Assembly: GCA_002428935.1 (NCBI GenBank)
Contig: DIYG01000038.1
Location: 38,041-102,040 of the forward strand
Origin: Halieaceae bacterium UBA6060
Lineage (GTDB): Bacteria > Pseudomonadota > Gammaproteobacteria > Pseudomonadales > Halieaceae
Reading direction: 5' to 3'
Length of the DNA stretch: 64,000 nucleotides
Shown here: piece by piece, positions 45,176 through 52,929 of the stretch
How positions within the stretch are numbered: position 1 is the stretch's first letter
Layout: each line of letters starts with the position of its first letter
Program-made: the position numbers and the translations under genes
Notes under the pieces: generated by a model
Database searches by the model: none
What the model was told of the DNA's origin: nothing
What the model saw: the letters and a program-made list of their open reading frames with translations, nothing else

Positions 45176-46552
45176 ATGTTTCGTATCCTATTCCGCCCTA
45201 AAAGCACCTTACCTAATGCGCAGGCTAAAGCCCTGGCACCGCGAGCCGCCGGCAAAGTCCGGTGGGGCACGACAGGAAAGGCTTTGCTCCTGGGCTGCGG
45301 CGCGGCGCTAATGTCTGTCTCAGCTCAGGCCTTTGATGAGTTGACCTATTACAAGGCTCTCCATCGCAACCCTGAGTTGTCCTTTCAGGAGGAACGCACC
45401 GCCGCCACCCTGGCCAAGACCCTGAGAGATGCAGGATTTTCCGTGACGGAGAAAATTGGCGGACACGGCCTGGTAGCGCTGCTGGAAAACGGTGATGGTC
45501 CGACGTTGCTGTTGCGCGCTGATATGGACGGTCTACCGGTGGAGGAGCAGACGGGGTTGCCCTATGCGAGCACCGTCCGAGCCACGGAACTCGATGGCCG
45601 CGACGTCGCCGTGATGCATGCTTGCGGTCACGATGTGCATATGACCGTGGTCACGGCCACAGCCCTGGAACTGATGGAGCGTCGTCAGGAATGGCGGGGT
45701 CGGTTGATGGTGATTATGCAGCCGGCGGAAGAACGTGGCGCAGGAGCCCGGGAGATGCTCGCCGACGGTCTCTTTGAACGCTTCGGTACCCCGGACTACA
45801 ACCTGTCTCTACATACGCTGGCGACGTTACCGGCGGGGCAGGTCGGTTATGTTTCCGGCTGGATGATGGCCAATGCCGATATGGTCGACATTGCCGTCCA
45901 CGGGATTGGTGGCCACGGCGCTTACCCGAATGGTGCCAAGGACCCAGTAGTCTTGGCGGCGGCCATCATAATGGATTTACAGACTCTGGTGTCTCGAGAG
46001 CTTCATCCCGTCGAGCCCGGTGTGGTCACCGTAGGTGCCATCCATGCCGGAACGAAGCACAACATCATTCCCGATCGAGCCGATCTGCAGCTTACGGTGC
46101 GTTCCTATTCCGATGAGGTGCGCGATACGCTGTTGGCGGGTATAGAGCGCATCGCCATCGGACAGGCTCGAGCCATGGGGTTTCCGGAAGGCAAGCTTCC
46201 CGAGGTAAGTGTGCGTCGAGAGTACACGCCGGCCCTTTGGAATGACCCGGCTCTGGTCGAGCGGGGTGTGGCGATCATGCGCGGGGAGCTGGGAGATGAC
46301 GCCGTGCGACCCGTGCCCAAAGAAATGGGCGCCGAGGATTTCTCCCGCTACGGTCGCACGGAGGCGAAGATCCCCTCATTTATGATTCGTCTCGGCACGG
46401 TACCCGCGCCCCTGTGGGAAGCCTATGAAAAGGGTGAGGCCCGTTTACCATCCCTGCACTCGCCGTTCTTTGCGCCAGACCCCGAGCCCACATTGGAAAC
46501 CGGGCGTCGGGCCATGACAGCCATGGCCCTGGATCTATTGGCCGCTCCCTAG
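45176..46552 (+). CDS. Exported M20 family amidohydrolase / peptidase
   Basis: This is a 458-aa di-metal hydrolase of the IAA-amino-acid/hippurate hydrolase type. RADMDGLPVEEQTGLPYAS, MHACGHDVHM, MQPAEERGAGA (catalytic Glu-Glu) and GGHGAYPNGAKDP (dimerisation-domain substrate His) are all visible. HNIIPDRADL and the C-terminal EMGAEDFSRY complete the metal site. The N terminus is unusual: about 30 basic residues before a hydrophobic stretch (GKALLLGCGAALMSVSAQA), consistent with a long-n-region signal peptide and periplasmic cleavage of N-acyl amino acids. An internal start is possible. Confidence 0.86.
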   Translation: MFRILFRPKSTLPNAQAKALAPRAAGKVRWGTTGKALLLGCGAALMSVSAQAFDELTYYKALHRNPELSFQEERTAATLAKTLRDAGFSVTEKIGGHGLVALLENGDGPTLLLRADMDGLPVEEQTGLPYASTVRATELDGRDVAVMHACGHDVHMTVVTATALELMERRQEWRGRLMVIMQPAEERGAGAREMLADGLFERFGTPDYNLSLHTLATLPAGQVGYVSGWMMANADMVDIAVHGIGGHGAYPNGAKDPVVLAAAIIMDLQTLVSRELHPVEPGVVTVGAIHAGTKHNIIPDRADLQLTVRSYSDEVRDTLLAGIERIAIGQARAMGFPEGKLPEVSVRREYTPALWNDPALVERGVAIMRGELGDDAVRPVPKEMGAEDFSRYGRTEAKIPSFMIRLGTVPAPLWEAYEKGEARLPSLHSPFFAPDPEPTLETGRRAMTAMALDLLAAP

Positions 46553-46624
46553 GTCCGGTCCGCTCATGTTCAAGGCGAGCGCGCCCCGGATGGATTCCGG
46601 GACGAGCTCAAAGGTGCGTTTGGT

Positions 46625-49600
46625 TTAGGCCGTGGTGCCTGAGCCAAGGGGCGCTGTAGGCTCTACCGACTTTTCTTCCCCGGGATCCCCACCAGTGCGC
46701 CGGAAGTGTTGCCTCAACGCCGAGGGGAGGGCTAGAAACGCAGGGGTGGCGATCAAGGTCAGCACCGTCGCGAAACTCAGACCAAACACAATAGCCTGAG
46801 ACAAGGGCCCCCAGAAGGTCGACATCTGGCCCCCAGCGGTGATGCTGCGATTGACGATATCCACGGACAAGTCGCAAGCCAGGGGCAGCAATCCGAACAC
46901 CGTTGTCACCGTGGTCAGCATCACCGGACGCAGGCGCTGGGCCGATGCACGTACGATGGCATCGGCGGCGCTGAGTTCGGGATGTTCCTGGCGTACAAAA
47001 TTGTAGGTGTCGATGAGGACGATGTTGTTATTCACCACGATCCCCGCGAGGGCGACGACGCCTACGCCAGTCAAAATAGCGCTAAAGGGATTACCGGTAA
47101 TAATCAGACCCAGGAGTACACCGGCCGTGGACATGACCACGGCGATAAGGATGAGTCCGCTCTGGTAAAAGCTGTTGAACTGGGTCACCAGGAGAATAAA
47201 CATCAGCATCAAAGAGAGTAGGAACGCGGCCTGCACAAAGGCCATGGAGTCTGCCTGTTCCTCGTTAGCACCGCGAAACTGAATGTCAATCCGTGGATCA
47301 AACTCCTGGGTGTCTAACCAGGCCTGAATTTCCTTGACCATGGTATCGGCGAGCACGCCTTCGACCACGTTGGCCTTCACCCGCTCTACGGGGAAGCCAT
47401 CGATACGCTCGAAGGTGTCTACCCCCGGGGCGGGTTCGATACGTACAAAGTTGCTCAGGGGCACCTGTCCTTGTTTCGTGGTGACCCGCAGATCATCCAT
47501 GGCCCGAATGCCTCGATATTGCAGGGGATAGCGAGCCCGAATATCCACCGCATCGTCGGCGCCATCGGGACGGTACTCGGCAATCTTCACGCCGTTTGTA
47601 ACCAGTTGCAGGGCCACACCGGCGGCCAGCACGTCGGCGTCGTAGATGGCGGCCTGGGCGCGATCCACTTCCATCCGCCACTCGATGGAGGGCAGGGCGC
47701 GGGTGTCGTCGATATCCACCAGTTCCGGTAGCGTATCCATGTAATCACGGATGCGGGCCATGGCGGGTTCCAGGAGGTCCCGATAGCGGGAACGAAGTTC
47801 GATTTGAATGGGCTTGCCCACCGGAGGACCCTGCTCCATGGCCTGAACTTCCACGCGTACCCCGGCGATGTCCGCGGTGCGCTCGCGAATTTCACGAATG
47901 ACGTCAAAGCCATTCAGCTCGCGGTCTGACTCGGGCAGGAGATCGATGAACATGGAACCGATGCGATCATTGGCCGAGCTATTGCCGAAGCCGATGTCGT
48001 TGCCCCCGGGGAGTAGGGTCTGGGTATTCAGAGAGCGTATTGCGGGCACCTGGAGAATCCGCTCTTCCACATCCAGCACCAGGGCGTTTACGTCCTGGGC
48101 GGAGAAGTTGCCTCGGCCATTCACCGATACGGTAATGAACTGGGGATCCGAATCGTTGAAAAACACCATGCCCGCGCCGTACTTGCCGTAGGCCCAGAAC
48201 ACGCTGAAGAGCATGCTGAATATGATGCCGAGGGTTACCAGAGGGTGACGGCAGATGGCGGCCATCATCCGCGCATAAGCTCCCGTAAGGCTCTTCAAGC
48301 GCGTCGGGTCGCCGTGCTCGAGCTGCTCCAGGGTGGCCTGGGATGCGGCGCTGTGAACCGTAGGTTTACCGAAGATGCTGCCCAGCACCGGGCCGAAAAG
48401 GAGCGCGTAGAGTAAGGAGCCGGATAGAACCGTAAACACCGTAACGGGCAGATAGCGCATGAACTGACCGGAAATCCCCGGCCAGAAAATCAATGGCAAG
48501 AACGCTGCAAGGGTCGTGGCCGTGGAAGCGGTTACGGGCCAGAACATGCGCTTCACCGCTTCGGAGTAGGCCTCATGGTGTTCCATGCCTTCGCTCATCT
48601 TGCGGTCCGCGTACTCTGTGACCACGATGGCGCCATCGATGAGCATACCCAGCCCCAGCAACATGCCGAACATGACCATGAAGTTGAAGGTGTAGCCCAA
48701 CAGGTAAATGATGATTACGGAGAACAGTAGGGACACGGGAATGCCCAGGCCGACGATCACCCCCGAGCGAAATCCCATGGCGGCCACAACAATCACCATA
48801 ACCAGGGCCAGGGCGGTCATGATATTGCCCTGTAATTCGGTGACCTGGGTGCGGGCAAACTCCGCCGTGTCTTGGGAGGGAACCAGACGAATCGTTGGCG
48901 GTAGGCGCTCCTGGGTAGATTCCACCACCTCCAGGACCCGGTCTACGGTGTCGATCACGTTCGCATCGGCGCGCTTTTTAACTTCTACGGAAATGGTTTC
49001 CATGCCGTTGAAGCGGGCGTAGCCGGTGCGATCTTTGAAGGTGCGGCGAATGCTCGCCACATCGGCCAGGGTTACCACAGAGTCGCCAGACACCTGCAGG
49101 GGAAGACTCATAACATCGCTGGCGGTTTCCACCACCGAGGGCACTTTGACGGAGAAGCGTCCGCCACCGGTGTCTACGCTGCCAGCGGGGATGAGGATGT
49201 TGTTGCGTTGCAGAATACTGATCAGGGCCTCGCTGGAGATTTGATAGGCCTCCAGGGCCTCCGGATCGATAATGACCTCGAGGACTTCCTCACGGTTGCC
49301 GCGGAGGTCCGCACTCAATACGGAGGGGATAGTCTCGATATCGTCCCGCAGATTGATGGCCGCCTGGTAGATCTGGCGTTCGCTGGCCCCGTTGCTTAAG
49401 AGATTGACCTGGATAAGAGGGAAGTCGTCGACGTTGAGCTCCCGCACTACCGGTTCTTCCGCGGTGCTTGGGATTTCTGATTTACCGCGATCAACGGCCT
49501 CCCGCACATCGACGAGAGCCGTGTCCAGGTCCACCTCGGCTTCAAACTCCACGAACATGGTCGCGTAGCCTTCCGAGGCCAGGGCCTGAATTTCCTTGAC

Positions 49601-49831
49601 CCCTTCGATCTTGCGCAGCTCGATCTCCATGGGCTGGATCAGCAGGCGCTCGGCGTCCTCGGGGGAGATGCCCTCGTGAGGCACACCGATATAGAAGAAC
49701 GGCAGCACGATATAGGGATCATTGGCGATGGGCAGAATGGACCGGGAGATCAGGCCACAGAGCACTATCACACTCATCATCAGGAGCGTGGTGCGGGTGC
49801 GGCTTATGGCCGCGTCGATAAATCCAATCAC
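46625..49831 (-). CDS. RND-family efflux transporter permease
   Basis: The 1068-aa inner-membrane pump has two homologous halves. Large periplasmic loops follow TM1 (ANDPYIVLPFFYIGVPHEGISPEDAE split) and TM7. TM4 reads GLGMLIDGAIVVTEYADRK; there is one Asp followed by Gly where AcrB has Asp-Asp, as in some heavy-metal and unclassified RND pumps. Substrate is unknown. It pairs with the adaptor gene immediately upstream (4-base overlap). No outer-membrane factor gene is adjacent, so a shared TolC-type protein is expected. Confidence 0.9.
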   Translation of the reverse strand: MIGFIDAAISRTRTTLLMMSVIVLCGLISRSILPIANDPYIVLPFFYIGVPHEGISPEDAERLLIQPMEIELRKIEGVKEIQALASEGYATMFVEFEAEVDLDTALVDVREAVDRGKSEIPSTAEEPVVRELNVDDFPLIQVNLLSNGASERQIYQAAINLRDDIETIPSVLSADLRGNREEVLEVIIDPEALEAYQISSEALISILQRNNILIPAGSVDTGGGRFSVKVPSVVETASDVMSLPLQVSGDSVVTLADVASIRRTFKDRTGYARFNGMETISVEVKKRADANVIDTVDRVLEVVESTQERLPPTIRLVPSQDTAEFARTQVTELQGNIMTALALVMVIVVAAMGFRSGVIVGLGIPVSLLFSVIIIYLLGYTFNFMVMFGMLLGLGMLIDGAIVVTEYADRKMSEGMEHHEAYSEAVKRMFWPVTASTATTLAAFLPLIFWPGISGQFMRYLPVTVFTVLSGSLLYALLFGPVLGSIFGKPTVHSAASQATLEQLEHGDPTRLKSLTGAYARMMAAICRHPLVTLGIIFSMLFSVFWAYGKYGAGMVFFNDSDPQFITVSVNGRGNFSAQDVNALVLDVEERILQVPAIRSLNTQTLLPGGNDIGFGNSSANDRIGSMFIDLLPESDRELNGFDVIREIRERTADIAGVRVEVQAMEQGPPVGKPIQIELRSRYRDLLEPAMARIRDYMDTLPELVDIDDTRALPSIEWRMEVDRAQAAIYDADVLAAGVALQLVTNGVKIAEYRPDGADDAVDIRARYPLQYRGIRAMDDLRVTTKQGQVPLSNFVRIEPAPGVDTFERIDGFPVERVKANVVEGVLADTMVKEIQAWLDTQEFDPRIDIQFRGANEEQADSMAFVQAAFLLSLMLMFILLVTQFNSFYQSGLILIAVVMSTAGVLLGLIITGNPFSAILTGVGVVALAGIVVNNNIVLIDTYNFVRQEHPELSAADAIVRASAQRLRPVMLTTVTTVFGLLPLACDLSVDIVNRSITAGGQMSTFWGPLSQAIVFGLSFATVLTLIATPAFLALPSALRQHFRRTGGDPGEEKSVEPTAPLGSGTTA

Positions 49832-50925
49832 AGGGTGCTCGCCGTCACCGGCGCTCCCGTGGTTTCCTGGACGTCGACAATCTCTCCGGCAGCCACAAAT
49901 TCCTGGCCTACGGTAATCAGGCGTACGACGCCCGGTAGGCCTGTGACCCAGGCCCCATCAAGGGCATCCTCGACGATATCTACGGGGTAGAACACCACGC
50001 GGTTGTCCTTGTCGACGCCGCGCAGACCAACAATGCCATCGTCATCCAGGGTAAACAGCGAGGGTGATACGCGATGGGCCAACACCGTGTCCGTCTCCAC
50101 GCTTACCACGGTGGTCAGGCCGGAGCGGATTCGGTACTCGGGATTGGGAACGGTGATCTCCACGGGGTAGGTCCGGGTGGTGGGGTCCGACTCGGAACCC
50201 ACAAACGTCACTTCGCCCACCAGTCGCTCGTCGGTGCTGGTTCGTGCCGTCACCGGACTTCCGGTTGCGATGTAGTCTATGTCGCGCTCGGCCACGTTGG
50301 CGGAGATCAGCAGGGGATCCAGGTCGATAAGGGTGGCGCAGGCCGTACCCATGGTGGCGAGGTCGCCGACATCCATGTGCAGGGTTTCCACCACGCCGTC
50401 GAAGGGGGCGACGATCTTGGTTCGCTCCAGGTTGAGACGCACCCGATTTAAACGCGCGCGGGCCGTTTCCAGTTCCGCGGCCACCTGGGCGATGCGAATC
50501 TCCGAGAGCAGATTTCGATCCTTGAGCTCCGTGGCGCCCGTGAACTCGATTTCGGCGCGGGCGAGATCGGCTTCCGCCTCGCGGAGGGCGGCTTCGCGAT
50601 CATCTATGGCAAGTTCGCACAGCAGCTCGCCAGCGACCACACGGTCGCCGCGTTCCACGGGTCGCGCGATCACTCGGCCGGCTACTTCCGCACTGACGCG
50701 CGCATTGCGCTTGCTCGCGGTCTTGCCGCGCAGAATTCGCGTCAGGGTTCGTTGCTCAGCGTTGAGCTGCGCAACACGAACTCGCATCCGCGACGTTTCT
50801 GTCTGGCTTAGGGTCGCGCTTCGGGTGTCCGCCAGGGGCTCCGGTCGCTCAGCAAAAAGCCCGGTAACAAGCCAGAGGGCGAGCCCGACGGCAATGGCCG
50901 TCGCTGTAATGAGATTCTTCTTCAT
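49828..50925 (-). CDS. RND efflux periplasmic adaptor (membrane fusion protein)
   Basis: The 365-aa adaptor has an N-terminal anchor (ITATAIAVGLALWLVTGLF). The split lipoyl-like domain, VSAEVAGRVIARPVERGDRVVAGELLCEL and TKIVAPFDGVVETLHMDVGD, flanks a helical hairpin rich in Ala/Glu. Beta-barrel and membrane-proximal domains follow. It overlaps the permease gene, so expression of the pump is stoichiometrically coupled. A TATAAT box lies upstream at 50952-50957. Confidence 0.9.
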   Translation of the reverse strand: MKKNLITATAIAVGLALWLVTGLFAERPEPLADTRSATLSQTETSRMRVRVAQLNAEQRTLTRILRGKTASKRNARVSAEVAGRVIARPVERGDRVVAGELLCELAIDDREAALREAEADLARAEIEFTGATELKDRNLLSEIRIAQVAAELETARARLNRVRLNLERTKIVAPFDGVVETLHMDVGDLATMGTACATLIDLDPLLISANVAERDIDYIATGSPVTARTSTDERLVGEVTFVGSESDPTTRTYPVEITVPNPEYRIRSGLTTVVSVETDTVLAHRVSPSLFTLDDDGIVGLRGVDKDNRVVFYPVDIVEDALDGAWVTGLPGVVRLITVGQEFVAAGEIVDVQETTGAPVTASTL

Positions 50926-50951
50926 GGGGTCAGTCGTGTGTTGTCGTCGCC

Positions 50952-50957
50952 ATTATA
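50952..50957 (-). promoter_or_regulatory. Candidate -10 box of the RND efflux operon
   Basis: TATAAT on the minus strand lies 27 bases before the adaptor ATG. A good -35 at 16-18 bases spacing is not seen, so an activator or an extended element would be needed. The position is otherwise right for the operon promoter. Confidence 0.35.
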
Positions 50958-51031
50958 CCGTTCATGGACCTTGTCTCGCAGCGTTTTTCCAGTGTCATTG
51001 GTCGCATTTAGCTCACGTTTTGTCGTGCTGT

Positions 51032-52399
51032 TTAGCCGATGCCCTGGGCAATCAACGCTTTGGCGACATGCTCGAAACCAGCGATGTTGGCGCCGCGGCG
51101 ATAGTGAATAAATCCGTCGTTCTGGCTGCCGTGTTCGACACATTTTTCATGGATGCGCTGCATGATGGCTCGCAATTGCACATCCAGCTCGTCATAGGGC
51201 AGGGATATAAATGAGGCGTTCTGGTGCATTTCCAAACCGGACAGGGCCACACCCCCGGCGTTGCTTGCTTTGCCCGGCGCATGACGGATACCCGCGTCTT
51301 CAAATACTCGCAGCGCTGCGGCGGTGCAGGGCATGTTGGCTCCCTCGGCAACAAAACGGCAGCCTTGGCTGGCCAGGGTCTGGGCGTCGCCGTCTTCCAA
51401 TTCGTTCTGTGTAGCACAGGGCAGGGCGATCTGGCAGGGCAGGGACCAGGGCGTTTGTTTCGCCAGCCACTCGCCTCGCCCTTGCTCCGCCAGGGCGCGC
51501 AATGCAGCGCCAGAGCGCAACTCCCCGTGAAGCAGCTGGTCCACGTCGGCGGTGCCAAAACCATCTTGCACAAAGAGCGTGCCCTCGCTGGAAGACAGAG
51601 AGACGACTTTGCCTCCCAGCTCCGCGACCTTGCGCGCCGCGTGCAGCGCTACGTTGCCCGCGCCAGACACCAATACTTGCTTGCCCTCCAAGGATTCACC
51701 GGCTGCTTTGAGCATTTCTTGAAGGAAGTAGACTAGGCCAAAGCCCGTGGCCTCCAGCCGTACATGGCTGCCGCCAAATTCAAGATTTTTTCCTGTCAGG
51801 GTGCCGTCGAAGTGGTTTGCCAGGCGGCGATACTCGCCAAACAGATAGCCAATTTCTCGACTGCCGACGTTGATGTCACCCGCCGGGATATCGGTGGTGG
51901 CACCGATATGACGATGAAGTTCCCGCATGAAGCCCTGGCAAAAGCGCATGATCTCACCGTCTGATCGACCCCTGGGGTCAAAATCAGAGCCGCCTTTACC
52001 ACCACCCATGGCGAGTCCCGTTAGAGCGTTCTTGAACGTTTGCTCAAAGGCCAGGAACTTGAGCACGGACTCGGATACCGTGGGATGGAAGCGGATGCCA
52101 CCTTTATAAGGGCCGATGACACCGCTGTGTTGCACGCGCCAGCCACGATTGACCTGAACCTGCCCTTCGTCATCAACCCAGGTGATACGAAAAGAGATAA
52201 TGCGATCGGGCTCGGCCAAACGTTGCATCACATTTTGGATCCGATACTCGGCGCGCTCCTGCAATAGGGGCTCGATGTCGTGAAGGAGTTCCAGCACGGC
52301 CTGATGAAATTCTGTTTGGCCCGGCGTACGCATCGTTAACCACTCTTCGAAGGCCGGTAAGTCGAAGCCTGGTGCCGAGAAAGATTCCGCTGTGCTCAT
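51032..52399 (-). CDS. gdhA: NADP-type glutamate dehydrogenase
   Basis: The 455-aa hexameric-type enzyme makes glutamate from 2-oxoglutarate and ammonia. Substrate motifs are GPYKGGIRFHPTVSESVLKFL and MGGGKGGSDFDPRGRSDGEIMRF with the catalytic Lys. GDINVGSREIGYLFGEYRR is typical of the E. coli-type enzyme, and LVSGAGNVALHAARKV is the dinucleotide fold. The ATG reading MSTAESFSAPG follows GGGAG at 10 bases and gives a length near E. coli GdhA (447 aa). Confidence 0.95.
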   Translation of the reverse strand: MSTAESFSAPGFDLPAFEEWLTMRTPGQTEFHQAVLELLHDIEPLLQERAEYRIQNVMQRLAEPDRIISFRITWVDDEGQVQVNRGWRVQHSGVIGPYKGGIRFHPTVSESVLKFLAFEQTFKNALTGLAMGGGKGGSDFDPRGRSDGEIMRFCQGFMRELHRHIGATTDIPAGDINVGSREIGYLFGEYRRLANHFDGTLTGKNLEFGGSHVRLEATGFGLVYFLQEMLKAAGESLEGKQVLVSGAGNVALHAARKVAELGGKVVSLSSSEGTLFVQDGFGTADVDQLLHGELRSGAALRALAEQGRGEWLAKQTPWSLPCQIALPCATQNELEDGDAQTLASQGCRFVAEGANMPCTAAALRVFEDAGIRHAPGKASNAGGVALSGLEMHQNASFISLPYDELDVQLRAIMQRIHEKCVEHGSQNDGFIHYRRGANIAGFEHVAKALIAQGIG

Positions 52400-52526
52400 G
52401 GGTCTTGGACTCCCAGGTCCTTTCTGCTGTGTTCTTCCGTGTATACCGAGGGGTCGGAAAGACCGTGTCTCGGTGGTGTCGATGCAGGCTCCTTGCCCGG
52501 TGTGGCCAAGGGCCATCAGATCAATG

Positions 52527-52548
52527 CGCCGTAGCGTATACTACGGCG
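52527..52548 (+). promoter_or_regulatory. 22-bp palindrome enclosing a TATACT -10-like box
   Basis: CGCCGTAG-CGTATA-CTACGGCG has perfect 8-bp arms. The hexamer TATACT (52537-52542) lies inside it, about 55 bases before the small secreted protein gene. A repressor bound here would cover the -10 directly. Given the metal-binding TonB receptor downstream, a Zur- or Fur-family factor is a reasonable guess, but the sequence is not the AT-rich classical Zur or Fur box. Confidence 0.5.
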
Positions 52549-52596
52549 GTGAAGCTAATTTCGTTCAAATTCGGGGCTGCCTCCTGGTATCGGGCC

Positions 52597-52890
52597 ATGA
52601 CATTGCGGAGCGCGTCCGATCGTGCAAACTCGGTGGTCTGGCATTTTGCTCTTGTCTGCTCACTGCTGTTTGCTGGCGTACAAGACGCAGGCCATGAGCA
52701 TGCTTCTCTGCTCGACACCTCAACCTGTTACGTCTGCTCCTTCGCCCCAGACCTGGATTTGGCTGCAAACCCTACGATAACGACTGCCTTCTATGGGAGC
52801 TGGCAAGCGCCGTTTCGATTCGCCGGGAGGTTCAACGCAACGTCGTTGCCCCGTGCCTACAATCCTCGAGGTCCCCCGCTCCTTAGCTGA
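52597..52890 (+). CDS. Small exported His/Cys protein preceding the TonB receptor (DUF2946-like)
   Basis: This 97-aa product is proposed from the ATG at 52597; the frame is open further upstream without sensible sequence. A hydrophobic signal (VVWHFALVCSLLFAGVQ) is followed by DAGHEHASLLDTSTCYVCSF, with two His and a CxxC pair, and a C-terminal RAYNPRGPP. This layout resembles short DUF2946-type proteins often next to metal-uptake receptors. It ends 39 bases before the receptor gene, suggesting one operon. A metallochaperone role is inferred, not shown. Confidence 0.65.
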   Translation: MTLRSASDRANSVVWHFALVCSLLFAGVQDAGHEHASLLDTSTCYVCSFAPDLDLAANPTITTAFYGSWQAPFRFAGRFNATSLPRAYNPRGPPLLS

Positions 52891-52929
52891 AGACGCCCCA
52901 ACGCTTTCAGTATTCCCATGGAGTTCCAA

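Noticed and set aside
46585..46601. CCCGGA-TGGAT-TCCGGG stem between the M20 gene and the RND operon
   Set aside because: Only 6 bp and no T-tract; too weak to call a terminator between these convergent genes.
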